A program made the position numbers and the translations under genes. Shown here piece after piece: positions 25,001 to 32,846 of a stretch of 64,000 bases of DNA. The DNA lies in contig NZ_QRAN01000002.1 of the NCBI RefSeq assembly GCF_003457605.1, positions 388 through 64,387 on the forward strand. Reading direction: 5' to 3'. The stretch is from Seongchinamella sediminis. GTDB lineage: Bacteria > Pseudomonadota > Gammaproteobacteria > Pseudomonadales > Halieaceae. How positions within the stretch are numbered: position 1 is the stretch's first letter; every line of letters begins with the position of its first letter. Below the pieces are notes generated by a model. It ran no database searches, was not told where the DNA came from, and saw only the letters and a program-made list of their open reading frames with translations.

Positions 25001-25105
25001 GAGCTTGCCGATGGAGTCGTAGGCCAGCAGACCGCCGCCGACCATGATCACCACCAGCAGCCAGGAAACGACCGGGTTGCGAACTGAGTATTCACCGATA
25101 TTCAT
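22052..25105 (-). CDS. RND-family efflux pump, inner-membrane transporter
   Basis: 1017 residues, the usual length for hydrophobe-type RND pumps. Twelve membrane helices are seen: one at 10-30, a cluster at about 335-540, one near 560 and a last cluster from about 850. Large periplasmic loops lie between them. TM4 holds GMLVDNAIVVAEG, where the Asp is part of the proton relay. SVRNPVVSWLL at the N-terminus and the FFPDSNTP region are typical of the VexH/MexW-like branch. It exports drugs, solvents or metabolites, driven by protons. It follows the adaptor gene by 27 bases and precedes a dehydrogenase by 10. The outer-membrane channel is not in the operon. Confidence 0.92.
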   Translation of the reverse strand: MNIGEYSVRNPVVSWLLVVIMVGGGLLAYDSIGKLEDPPFTIKMAKIITPYPGATAQEVQDELTYHLEDAIQLMPQIKRIKMSVSRPGLSDILIEFKDEYQAEDLPDIFDELRRKIADVKSSLPPGAKDPIVLDDFGDVYGIYLVLYGDGYTWRDLYDTADAIKKQLVLVDGVRKVVIDGEQREVVYLDISRSQLAELGISLQQIADVLGSQNVVVDAGSVRVGDDYLRFSPTGDFQSVQAMGDLLISSSQRRLIRLSDIATITRAYETVPQKIYYVNGKPGLSIGVSMAAGQNVVAVGQRVDRRLNGLLSSIPIGMELSPVYDQPSEVQASVGGFLVSVAQAVAIVIIVLLVFMGLRTGLVIGAVLLITVAGTLLIMKLYGIELQRISLGALVIALGMLVDNAIVVAEGMLVRMNQGMDAFQAAREAVGKTIWALLGGTAIGILAFSAIGLSPDNTGEFASSLFYVILISLALSWITAISTTPLLCALLLRPDPQAADSDPYGGRLFQVYRGLVARAVDHRWLTVAGVVGLFVIAVIGFGRVNSGFFPDSNTPLFFVDVWEPEGVDIRTTRDHTLQVSEFIRQQPGVVSTTSAIGGPHQRFTLVYDSREPAPVYAQIIVRTESREQIPAIWEATAEFMRDQLPSTDPIIKAMRIGPGRDAKIEARFSGPDATVLRELSQQAQRIMREDGYAVDVRDDWRAPVKVSVPVFNEQVGRQLGVDRERLGAALQYAFEGTPVGVYRDGIRLLPIELRAPEEERGDINNVRDIQVWSPVLGRSVPVSQVVSDYQTRMENAVIRGRNRMQTIIASCNPADGLATELFERLRPQIEAIELPVGYTLEWGGEYEDSANAQAGLAASLPVGFLLMILTSILLFGKLRQPAIIWLTVPLAIVGITAGLLTTGGAFDFMSLLGALSLVGLLIKNAIVLIEEIDQQIGEGKESYTAILDSSVSRMRPVLLAAATTILGLIPLLSDVFFVNMSVTIMAGLGFASLLTLFIVPTLYAIFFDIKKPEDASAA

Positions 25106-25132
25106 TGGCGCTGTCCCTGTGTCAGTCGATGC

Positions 25133-26275
25133 TTACAGCGGCTCGCCATCGCGGGGGACGGCCTGCTCAGTCAGCGGCATGCGGGTAACCCGCATGCCCT
25201 CGGCCAGGTAGGGCGCGCCCACCGACACGATCTCTTCACCGCCGTCGAGCCCGCTGAGGACCTGGATCGAGCGCCCGGACATGCGGCCGATCCCCACCGG
25301 CTGCGAGGAGACCGTCATGCTTTCGGGGTCGAGCACCCAGACCCTGGGCTGCAGCCCGCTGTCGGCCTGCACCGCCCGCACCGGAACCCACTTCACCGAT
25401 TCCTTGTCGACCACCCGGGTCAGGTCGATGGTGACATTGGCGGTCATGCCCGGCAGCACGTTGAAATCGGTGGGCGCCTCCATGGTAAAGGTGGTGCGGA
25501 AAGTCTGGGTCTGCTCGTCGGCCTTGGTGGCCAGTTCCTTGGGCTTGAGCGCAAACCGGCGCTCACTGCGGCCCTCGAAGCTGGCGTAGGCGACCACCGT
25601 GCCGGCGGTTTCGCCACTGCGCAGGTTGCCTTCCTGGCGGGCCTGTCCGCGCACGCTGCGCACCACCGATTCAGGCAGGTCGATAATGACGTCCAGCTCG
25701 GTAATATTCTGCAACCAGATCACCGTCTGCCGCGCCATCACCTCCTCGAAGTTTTCCACCGCGCGGCGGGCAATCCGGCCGCGAAAGGGCGCGGTCAGTA
25801 CGGTGTACTCCAGGTCCTGCTGGGCCGCGGTCAGCGCCGCCGAGGCGGTGCGGTAGTTGGCCTCCATACGATCGTAGTCGAGCCGGGAAATATTGCCGTC
25901 GACAATCAGTTCCTTGCCGCGTTCAAAGTTGCGTTTGGCGTTGTCGTAATTGGCCTGGCGGTCCTCCAGCACGATTTCATAGTCGGTCGGGTCCAGCCTG
26001 GCCAGCACCTGGCGCTTTTCCACCAGGTCGCCTTCCTTCACCAGCAGTTCCTGCAGCTGGCCAGAGACCCGGAAGGCAAGCTCGGCGCGCTGGGTGGCGT
26101 CTACCCGCCCGGGGAAGGTGCGGATAGCGGCGTTACTGCCACCGCCGACCGTGTAAAGCTTCACCGGCCGGGAGACGGGTGGTGGCGGTTCCGGCTCTTC
26201 GCGACTGCAGCCCGCGGCCAGCGCGGTAGTGGTGACGATCAAAACCAGGCCCATTGGAAGCAAAGCGCGCGACAT
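25133..26275 (-). CDS. RND efflux periplasmic adaptor lipoprotein (membrane-fusion protein)
   Basis: 380 residues. The signal ends in the lipobox LAAGC, with Cys at residue 23 as the lipidation site, then a Pro-rich linker. The fold follows the usual order: beta-barrel and lipoyl half-motif (FRVSGQLQELLVKEGDLVEKRQVLARLD), a helical hairpin (about 95-165), the second lipoyl half (YTVLTAPFRGRIARR), then the barrel and membrane-proximal domain. It bridges the pump to an outer-membrane channel. First gene of the operon with the RND pump. Divergent from the PLD-family lipoprotein gene, with 234 bases between start codons in which I see no clear operator. Confidence 0.9.
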   Translation of the reverse strand: MSRALLPMGLVLIVTTTALAAGCSREEPEPPPPVSRPVKLYTVGGGSNAAIRTFPGRVDATQRAELAFRVSGQLQELLVKEGDLVEKRQVLARLDPTDYEIVLEDRQANYDNAKRNFERGKELIVDGNISRLDYDRMEANYRTASAALTAAQQDLEYTVLTAPFRGRIARRAVENFEEVMARQTVIWLQNITELDVIIDLPESVVRSVRGQARQEGNLRSGETAGTVVAYASFEGRSERRFALKPKELATKADEQTQTFRTTFTMEAPTDFNVLPGMTANVTIDLTRVVDKESVKWVPVRAVQADSGLQPRVWVLDPESMTVSSQPVGIGRMSGRSIQVLSGLDGGEEIVSVGAPYLAEGMRVTRMPLTEQAVPRDGEPL

Positions 26276-26509
26276 AGGAAATCCAACCTGTTGTTACCAG
26301 AGGGCCGTGCAACAACGGGCCCGAACTGTTCAAATCTTGCCACAATCAGGGCGCTGAACGCAGGCTTAATTTGGCTGCGAACGCGACCCGCTGAGGGGTA
26401 GACTGTACACCCGCGGCAAATATTGGCACATTGCCACCCTGACTCCGGCACCCGTCCCAGCCCGCCGGCGCCAGTGCCACTGCCGCCTACAGCAACAGGA
26501 ACCCCGATT

Positions 26510-28096
26510 GTGAGTAATATAGCGCACAACAGCGTACGCCCCATCCAGACCCTGGCACTCGTCGCGCTGCTGGCGCTGCTCGGGGCCTGCAGTTCCCTGC
26601 CCACGGATTTCGACAAGCCCGTCAGCCACGTCCTGGAAGACACCAGCCAGAGCGAGCTGAGCCAGACAGTGCAGCCACTGCTGGAGCGCAACCCGGGCAA
26701 ATCGGGATTTCGCACACTGGGGACCGGCGAAGCGGCTTTTATCGCCCGCCTGCGGCTGATCCAGAGCGCCGAGCAATCACTGGATATCCAGTATTACATA
26801 TGGCACGACGACCTCACCGGCCGCACCCTGTTCAACCAGTTGCTGGCGGCGGCGGACCGCGGGGTCAGGGTGCGCATCCTGCTGGATGACCTGGACACCG
26901 CCGGCAAGGACGAGATCCTGCGCACCATCGACGCTCACCCAAAGGTCGAGATCCGCGTGTACAACCCCTTCGCTAATCGCGACAACCGGGTCAGGGACTT
27001 CGCCGGGGATACCCGCCGCATCAATCGCCGCATGCACAACAAGACCCTGACCGCTGACAATATCGTGACTATCTTTGGCGGCAGGAATATCGGCGACGAG
27101 TATTTCGCCGCCGCCACCGATGTGGGTTTTGGCGACATGGACGCCCTGGCAATCGGCCCCATTGCCGACGAGGTCTCGGCCCAGTTTGATCTTTACTGGA
27201 ATTCGGCGTGGGCATACCCGATCACCGCCTTCGACTGGGAAGAACCGGTCACCGCGGCCGACTTTGCCGCCTTCCGCGCCAATTCAGACCAGTTTCTCGA
27301 GGAGGTCAGGGTATCGGATTACGCCGAGGTGATACGCCAGTTCGATGAGGCCACCCTGGCCACAATCGACGAGATCGACTGGGTCTGGTCCGAGTGGCTG
27401 CTGGCCTACGACCAGCCGAGCAAGGTAACCGCCAGAAAAGTAGCGGCAGATACCCACCTGGCGCCCAAGATCAAGATGGGCATGGACAGGACCCAGCGCG
27501 ATCTGATTATCGTATCGCCGTATTTTGTCCCCGGTGAGGAATTCACCGATTACCTGGTGAGCCTGGTGGATCGCGGGGTGCGGGTGCGCATCCTGACCAA
27601 TTCACTGCAGGCCAACGATGTGTCGCTGGTACACGCGGGCTATATGCGTTACCGCAAGCCGCTGGTCAGGGGCGGGGTGGAACTCTACGAATACAAGGCC
27701 GATGCCAACAAGACGGTGCGCAAACAGCGGGAGGACCAGCGTGACAAAAACCGCATTGGCGCCTCCAGGGCCAGCCTCCATGCCAAGTTTTTCGGCTTTG
27801 ACGAAACCTACCTGTTTATCGGCTCCTTCAACCTCGACGGCCGCTCGGTGGCCCTGAACTCGGAACTGGGCGCCTATTACGCCAGCCCCGAGGAGGCTCT
27901 CGCCCTGTCGGAATTTTTTGACCAGGCCGCCTACGACATCGCCTACCGGGTGCACCTCGACGGGGACGACAAGCTGGAATGGGTAACCATGAGGGACGGC
28001 CGGGAGATTCACCTGGACAGGGAGCCGGACACCAGCTGGTGGAAGCGCTTCAGCACCGGCCTGTTGCGCTATATCGTGCCGGAGTCGCAGCTTTAG
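26510..28096 (+). CDS. Phospholipase D-family lipoprotein (cardiolipin synthase C-like)
   Basis: 528 residues from GTG 26510, chosen because AGGA lies before it and it places a proper lipoprotein signal at the N-terminus (lipobox LLGAC). Two HKD motifs form the active site: His176-x-Lys178-x4-Asp183 (HNKTLTAD, followed by GGRNIGDEYF) and His424-x-Lys426-x4-Asp431 (HAKFFGFD, followed by IGSFNLDGRS). The pairing and spacing match ClsC-type enzymes, which join phospholipids to make cardiolipin at the membrane. Phospholipase or nuclease activity is the alternative. Monocistronic; it converges with nrdJb, with about 40 bases and a GC hairpin without a T-run between them. Confidence 0.85.
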   Translation: MSNIAHNSVRPIQTLALVALLALLGACSSLPTDFDKPVSHVLEDTSQSELSQTVQPLLERNPGKSGFRTLGTGEAAFIARLRLIQSAEQSLDIQYYIWHDDLTGRTLFNQLLAAADRGVRVRILLDDLDTAGKDEILRTIDAHPKVEIRVYNPFANRDNRVRDFAGDTRRINRRMHNKTLTADNIVTIFGGRNIGDEYFAAATDVGFGDMDALAIGPIADEVSAQFDLYWNSAWAYPITAFDWEEPVTAADFAAFRANSDQFLEEVRVSDYAEVIRQFDEATLATIDEIDWVWSEWLLAYDQPSKVTARKVAADTHLAPKIKMGMDRTQRDLIIVSPYFVPGEEFTDYLVSLVDRGVRVRILTNSLQANDVSLVHAGYMRYRKPLVRGGVELYEYKADANKTVRKQREDQRDKNRIGASRASLHAKFFGFDETYLFIGSFNLDGRSVALNSELGAYYASPEEALALSEFFDQAAYDIAYRVHLDGDDKLEWVTMRDGREIHLDREPDTSWWKRFSTGLLRYIVPESQL

Positions 28097-28136
28097 GAAC
28101 GCACCGGGGGCTCACCCCGGCGCGGTCAATCGCGGT

Positions 28137-28805
28137 TTAGCCGCACTTGGAGTCGCCGCAGTTGAGGCAGGTCATGCAGCCGTCCATGAGAATGGAGGCC
28201 TTGACCGAACACTTCCTGCACAGCTCGGCACTGGCGGGGAATTCACCGCCGGCGCCGTCGTCGCCGGTCTTGGCGGCATACTCTGCTTTTTTCTCATCGA
28301 GAATTTTCTTCTGGTGCTCGGTCAGGCCCGGCGCTTCCAGCAGGCCGATATTCTGCAGGTGGTCCTCGATGGCCCAGCCGATTTCCGCAACCAGTGAGGG
28401 CATAAAGCGCCCACCGGACTTGAAGTAGCCGCCCTGGGGATCGAATACCGCCTTGAGCTCCTCAACCAGGAAGGTGCAGTCACCGCCCTTGCGGAACACC
28501 GCGGAGATAACCCGGGTCAGGGCCACGATCCACTGGAAGTGGTCCATGTTCTTGGAGTTGATGAAAATCTCGAAGGGCCGGCGCAGCTCGTGGTCGGTAC
28601 CCGGGTTGAGAATGATGTCGTTGATGGTCAGGTACAGGGCATGATCTGAGAGCGGCGTCTTGATCTTGTAAGTCGCCCCCTCCAGCTGCTCCGGACGCGA
28701 GACCTTCTCGTGCATCTGCACGATATTGCTCTCGATTTCCTGCTGCTTTTCTTCCTCGGTTTTTACCTGGAAGCCAACGATTTTCTGGTCGATTTTCTTA
28801 GTCAT
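28137..28805 (-). CDS. nrdJb: Class II ribonucleotide reductase, small C-terminal subunit NrdJb
   Basis: 222 residues. It carries the TSCPD-type domain found at the end of vitamin-B12-dependent reductases (about 60-150) and closes with a Cys-rich tail, ELCRKCSV...GCMTCLNCGDSKCG. Those cysteines probably shuttle electrons from thioredoxin or bind zinc. In Pseudomonas aeruginosa the enzyme is likewise split into NrdJa and NrdJb, both needed for activity. Here it follows nrdJa on the same strand but is separated from it by 275 bases of repeats, far more than the short gap I recall for Pseudomonas. It lacks the catalytic radical site, which is in NrdJa. Confidence 0.85.
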   Translation of the reverse strand: MTKKIDQKIVGFQVKTEEEKQQEIESNIVQMHEKVSRPEQLEGATYKIKTPLSDHALYLTINDIILNPGTDHELRRPFEIFINSKNMDHFQWIVALTRVISAVFRKGGDCTFLVEELKAVFDPQGGYFKSGGRFMPSLVAEIGWAIEDHLQNIGLLEAPGLTEHQKKILDEKKAEYAAKTGDDGAGGEFPASAELCRKCSVKASILMDGCMTCLNCGDSKCG

Positions 28806-28838
28806 GGTTTTACCTTTGTGCGGGCTAGCTACGGAGCT

Positions 28839-28912
28839 TTGTCATTCTGGCGCAGCGGTCATTGTCATTTCGGCGCACCGGTCATTGTCATTCCGGCGCA
28901 CGCCGGAATCCA
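28839..28912 (+). repeat. 23-bp imperfect repeats ending in palindromic element, copy B
   Basis: Units TTGTCATT(C/T)(T/C)GGCGCA... occupy 28839-28861 and 28862-28884. A third runs into the 27-bp palindrome at 28886-28912, which matches copy A at 5398-5424 (opposite orientation) except for two compensating bases. The palindrome stem is ATTCCGGCG against CGCCGGAAT. Confidence 0.75.
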
Positions 28913-28957
28913 CATCTCCGACGCCGTTAACCAAACCACATGGATCCCGGCTTTCGC

Positions 28958-29049
28958 CGGGATGACAGTTGGTCGCAGGCCGGGATGACAGTTGGTCGCA
29001 GGCCGCGATGACAGTTGGTCGCAGGCCGCGATGACGGTTGATCGCAGGC
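28958..29049 (+). repeat. 23-bp tandem repeat, 4 units
   Basis: Units at 28958, 28981, 29004 and 29027 share CG(G/C)GATGACAGTTGGTCGCA plus GGC. The first two are identical; the third and fourth carry G to C and the fourth two further changes. The array begins at the inner end of TGGATCCCGGCTTTCGCCGG, the other terminus of the element that starts with copy B. It sits between nrdJa and nrdJb, 31 bases past the nrdJa stop. Confidence 0.9.
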
Positions 29050-29080
29050 CGGAGACAGTGACCGGGACCGGATGCCAGAA

Positions 29081-31270
29081 TCAGAACTTCCCGTAATACC
29101 CCTCCTTCAATGCGTCAAACAAATTGGCGGCGGTGTGGGTCTCGCCGTCGTATTCAATTTCCTCGTTGCCCTTGAACTCCACGGTGGAGCCATCCTCCAG
29201 GGTGAAGCGGTAGCTGGTGTTTTCCAGGTCCTGCTCTTTCACCAGTACGCCCTGGAAGGCCTCCGGATTGAAGCGGAAGGTGGTACAGCCCTTCAGGCCC
29301 TGGCCAGCGGCGTAGAGGTAGGTGTCCTTGAAGTCCCGGTAATCAAAGTCCGTGGGCACGTTGATGGTCTTGGAAATGGACGAGTCCACCCATTTCTGGG
29401 CGGCGGCCTGCACGTCCACGTGCTGTTTCGGGGTCACATTGTCGGCGGCGATGAAATAGTCGGGCAGCTTCCTGCTGTCATCGTCGGTAAACGGCATGGC
29501 CTGCGGGTTGACCAGTTCGCGGTAGGACAGCAGCTCGTAGGAGAACACATCCACCTTCTCCTTGCTCTTCTTGCCCTCGCGGATCACGTTGCGGCTGTAG
29601 TGATGGGCGAAGCTGGGCTCGATGCCGTTGCTGGCGTTGTTGGCCAGCGACAGGGAGATGGTGCCGGTGGGGGCGATGGACGAGTGGTGGGTAAAACGCG
29701 CGCCCTCCTTGATGATGGAGTTGACCAGTTCCGGCTCTTCCTGGGCCAGCGCCTGCATGTAGCGGCTGTACTTGCCGTGCAACACCCTGCCCGGCAGCCT
29801 GTCACCCAACTTGATGCCGTCGGCGGCCATTTCCGGGCGGCGGCGCAGCATGTCGCCGGTGACCTCGAATTCCTGCGCCATGATCGGCGCCGCGCCTTTT
29901 TCCCGCGCCAGGTCCAGGCCGACTTTCCAGCCGGAGACGGCCATCTGCTTGCTCACTTCCTCGGTGAACTCCAGGGAGTCTTCCTCGCCGTACTTCATGC
30001 GCAACATGGCCAGGGTGGAACCCAGGCCGAGGAAGCCCATGCCGTGGCGGCGCTTGCTGGTAATTTCCCGGCGCTGCTCGGCCAGCGGCAGGCCGTTGAT
30101 CTCAACCACGTTATCCAGCATGCGGGTGAACACCGCCACCACTTCCCGGTACTCCTCCCAGTCGAAGTGGGCGTTGGCGGTGAATGGCTCGCGCACAAAC
30201 CGGGTCAGGTTGACGCTGCCCAGCAGGCAGGAGCCGTAGGGCGGCAGGGGCTGCTCGCCGCAGGGGTTGGTGGCGCGCACGTTCTCGCAGAACCAGTTGT
30301 TGTTCTTCTCGTTGACCTCATCGATGAGGATAAAGCCGGGCTCGGCGTAATCGTAGGTGGAACTCATGATGGCGTTCCACAGCTTCAGCGCGCGGATGCG
30401 CTGGTAAACCCGGCAGGCGACCTGCCCCTGATCGTCGCTGACGTAGCCCTCGGTCACCGGGAACGGCCGCCAGATGATTTCTTCCGCCGGATCCTGTTCC
30501 AGGTGGGCAAATTCTTTCGGGGTGACCGGGAAGGACAGCGGCCACTCGGCGTCTTCCTTCACCGCCTTGATGAAGCCCTCGGTGATCAGCAGCGACAGGT
30601 TGAACTGACGCAGGCGGCCATCCTCGCGCTTGGCCTTCACAAAGTCGAACACGTCCGGGTGGTTGACATCGAAGGTCGCCATCTGGGCGCCGCGACGGCC
30701 ACCGGCAGACGACACGGTGAAGCACATCTTGTCGAAGATATCCATGAACGACATCGGCCCCGAGGTATAGGCACCGGCCCCGGAGACAAAGGCTCCCCGG
30801 GGGCGCAGGGTGGAAAACTCGTAACCGATACCGCAACCGGCCTTCAGGGTCAGGCCCGCCTCCAGGTTTTTCTGCAGGATGCCTTCCATGGAATCGCCAA
30901 TGATGCCGGACACGGTGCAGTTGATGGTGGAGGTGGAGGGCTTGTACTCCTGGGCGCCGGCATTGGAGACGATGCGGCCGGCGGGGATCGCACCCCGCTT
31001 CAGGGCCCAGACAAAACGCTGCTCCCACTCCTGGCGCACGGATTCGTCCTCCACCTCGGCCAGCGCCTTCGCCACCCGGGCATAGGTGCCGTCGATATCC
31101 CGGTCGACGGGATTCCCCTGGCTGTCCTTGAGTCGGTATTTTTTGTCCCAGATATCCAGCGATGCGCCCTGGAACTCGATCGTGCTGCTATTGCCGCGGA
31201 CCGCGGCGCCCTGCCTGGCTGCTGATTCCAATGTCTGCCCCTTGTCAGTCAGAAAATGCGGCCGAGACAC
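29081..31270 (-). CDS. nrdJa: Class II (adenosylcobalamin-dependent) ribonucleotide reductase, catalytic subunit NrdJa
   Basis: 729 residues. The active-site loop NPCGEQPLPPYGSCLLGSVN holds the radical Cys and catalytic Glu. KAGCGIGYEFSTLRPRGA and SAGGRRGAQMATFDVNHPD are class II signatures, and the late SIAPTGTISL block is conserved. It makes deoxyribonucleotides using B12, independent of oxygen. The C-terminal cysteine module is in the separate nrdJb. The start is unsure: GTG 31270 lies about 23 bases after the predicted transcription start but has no clear ribosome site, while TTG 31231 has AAGGGG just before it. Two NrdR boxes cover its promoter, so it is probably repressed when dATP is plentiful. 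Confidence 0.9.
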   Translation of the reverse strand: MSRPHFLTDKGQTLESAARQGAAVRGNSSTIEFQGASLDIWDKKYRLKDSQGNPVDRDIDGTYARVAKALAEVEDESVRQEWEQRFVWALKRGAIPAGRIVSNAGAQEYKPSTSTINCTVSGIIGDSMEGILQKNLEAGLTLKAGCGIGYEFSTLRPRGAFVSGAGAYTSGPMSFMDIFDKMCFTVSSAGGRRGAQMATFDVNHPDVFDFVKAKREDGRLRQFNLSLLITEGFIKAVKEDAEWPLSFPVTPKEFAHLEQDPAEEIIWRPFPVTEGYVSDDQGQVACRVYQRIRALKLWNAIMSSTYDYAEPGFILIDEVNEKNNNWFCENVRATNPCGEQPLPPYGSCLLGSVNLTRFVREPFTANAHFDWEEYREVVAVFTRMLDNVVEINGLPLAEQRREITSKRRHGMGFLGLGSTLAMLRMKYGEEDSLEFTEEVSKQMAVSGWKVGLDLAREKGAAPIMAQEFEVTGDMLRRRPEMAADGIKLGDRLPGRVLHGKYSRYMQALAQEEPELVNSIIKEGARFTHHSSIAPTGTISLSLANNASNGIEPSFAHHYSRNVIREGKKSKEKVDVFSYELLSYRELVNPQAMPFTDDDSRKLPDYFIAADNVTPKQHVDVQAAAQKWVDSSISKTINVPTDFDYRDFKDTYLYAAGQGLKGCTTFRFNPEAFQGVLVKEQDLENTSYRFTLEDGSTVEFKGNEEIEYDGETHTAANLFDALKEGYYGKF

Positions 31271-31299
31271 GGTCGCGAAGCTTGTTATAGGAGCCTGTA

Positions 31300-31328
31300 T
31301 TTATACCCATATATCGGCGCCCAGGCAA
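31300..31328 (-). promoter_or_regulatory. Putative sigma-70 promoter of nrdJa
   Basis: On the minus strand, -35 TTGCCT (31323-31328) and -10 TATAAA (31300-31305) are 17 bases apart. Transcription would begin near 31293, just ahead of the GTG start. The NrdR boxes overlap the spacer and flank the -35. Confidence 0.6.
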
Positions 31329-31351
31329 CGAAAAGACACAATATATTGTAA
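31304..31351. promoter_or_regulatory. Pair of NrdR boxes
   Basis: ACACAATATATTGTAA (31336-31351) fits the NrdR consensus (acaCwAtATaTwGtgt) at 14 of 16 positions. TACCCATATATCGGCG (31304-31319) keeps the core C-x-ATATAT-x-G. The 16-base gap gives 32 bases between centres, about three helical turns, which is the classic NrdR arrangement. The weaker box overlaps the -10 and spacer of the nrdJa promoter, so bound NrdR would block it. Confidence 0.75.
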
Positions 31352-31454
31352 ATTTCTTGCCGCGAGCCCTGGACCGCCTGCTACCCTGGGGCCATGGGCA
31401 AGCATTCACTTACCTGCCAGGGCACAGGGTTGCGGCAAACCACATCAGCCCGGC

Positions 31455-32846
31455 TCAGAGCAGCAGTAAACCCAGGGCAATAAACCCGAGGATACTGATG
31501 CCGCCGGCCAGCAGGGCGTAGGGCAGCTGGGTGCGCACGTGCTCTATGTGCTCGGTGCCGGATGCCAGTGAGGACACGATGGTGGTGTCGGAAATGGGCG
31601 AACTGTGATCGCCGAATATGCCCCCGGACAATACCGCCGCCACCAGCAGCACCGGGTCCACCCCCAGCGCCGCCGCCACCGGCACCGCGATGGGCAGCAT
31701 GATCGAAAACGTGCCCCAGCTGGAACCCACGGCGAAGGCGATAAACCCGGACGCCAGGAACAGGCAGGCCGGCAGCAGCCAGGCGGGCAGGGTGTCGCCG
31801 ACCAGGCCGGCGACGTACTCACCGGTGCCCAGGGCCCGGGAGACGCCCCCCAGGGCCAGGGCCAGCAGCAACACGGTGGCGATGGGCAGCATACCGCCGG
31901 CCCCTTCCATCCAGGTACTGGTAAGCCGCTCCAGGTTCATGCTGCGCTGGCACAGCACCAGCAGCGAGACCACCGCCAGGGCCAGCAGGCTGGCCCACAG
32001 CACGCTGGTGGAACCGGAGCCGGCAAACAGGTCGCCGTTGCCGGTGATCAGCAGGAAAACCGGCATCGCTATCACCAGGCTGGCAACCGGTAACAGCATG
32101 TTCCAGGCATTGGGCGGCGCCGACTCCCGCAGGATCTGCGCATCCTGCTGCACCGCCGGGGATTCGCCGGCGGCGGCGCGCTGCTCCGCCGCCGCCATGG
32201 GCCCCGGGTTGAAGTCGCGGGCCACGGTATAGGCCGCCAGCAGCACGGCGGTGATGGCATAGAGGTTCAGGGGGATGGACGCCAGCAGTACCCGCAGGGG
32301 CTCCTCCACCCCGAGGCCATCCAGCAGCCCCAGGTTGAAAGCGCCCCAGGCATTGAGGGGAATCAGCATGCAGATGGGCGCCGAGGTGGAGTCGATGAGG
32401 TAGGCGAGCTTCTCCCGCGATACCCGGAAGCGGTCGAACAGGGGGCGCGCCACGGTGCCGGCCACCAGCACGGTGATGTTCGACTCGATAAAAATGACAA
32501 TGCCGACCAGCCAGGCCAGCCACTGGGCGCGGCGGCCGCCGTCCACCCACTTGCGCTGTTCGAGAAAGCGGATAAAACCGGTGACGCCGCCGGAGCGCTC
32601 CAGGGTAAGAATAAAAGCGCCGATCACCAGGGTAAACACGATCACCCGCGCGTCTCCGGCGCTGGCGAGCACCGCGATGGCGGCGTCGATGGCGCCGGCC
32701 AGCGCCGCCAGCAGGCCCTCGCCCTGCAGCAGGAAGCAGCCCAGCCAGATGCCGGTGAACAGCGCCAGGTATACCTGGCGGGTGACCAGCGCCAGGCCGA
32801 TGGCGAGCAACGGCGGCAGCAGCACCGTCCAGTTGGGGTCAGTCAT
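31455..32846 (-). CDS. NhaC-family Na+/H+ antiporter
   Basis: 463 residues with about 11 to 12 membrane helices. FAVGSSWGTFSIMLPIAVPVA, GGIFGDHSSPISDTTIVSS and IPLNAWGAF are the conserved pore motifs of this antiporter family, which also includes amino-acid/H+ exchangers. It is the last gene of a five-gene operon and overlaps the LD-carboxypeptidase gene by 4 bases (ATGA). In this setting it might export protons or sodium to power peptide uptake, or carry an amino acid released from murein. That role is inference from context. Ends of the operon after it show no clear terminator. Confidence 0.8.
   Translation of the reverse strand: MTDPNWTVLLPPLLAIGLALVTRQVYLALFTGIWLGCFLLQGEGLLAALAGAIDAAIAVLASAGDARVIVFTLVIGAFILTLERSGGVTGFIRFLEQRKWVDGGRRAQWLAWLVGIVIFIESNITVLVAGTVARPLFDRFRVSREKLAYLIDSTSAPICMLIPLNAWGAFNLGLLDGLGVEEPLRVLLASIPLNLYAITAVLLAAYTVARDFNPGPMAAAEQRAAAGESPAVQQDAQILRESAPPNAWNMLLPVASLVIAMPVFLLITGNGDLFAGSGSTSVLWASLLALAVVSLLVLCQRSMNLERLTSTWMEGAGGMLPIATVLLLALALGGVSRALGTGEYVAGLVGDTLPAWLLPACLFLASGFIAFAVGSSWGTFSIMLPIAVPVAAALGVDPVLLVAAVLSGGIFGDHSSPISDTTIVSSLASGTEHIEHVRTQLPYALLAGGISILGFIALGLLLL

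Noticed and set aside
22916-25087. Long frame opposite the RND pump
   Set aside because: Same shadow effect; no motif, and the pump is certain.
28105-28120. CCGGGG/CCCCGG hairpin between the PLD-family gene and nrdJb
   Set aside because: A stem exists but there is no T-run on either strand, so I do not call it a terminator.
29072-31225. Long frame opposite nrdJa
   Set aside because: Shadow of a certain gene; low-complexity translation.
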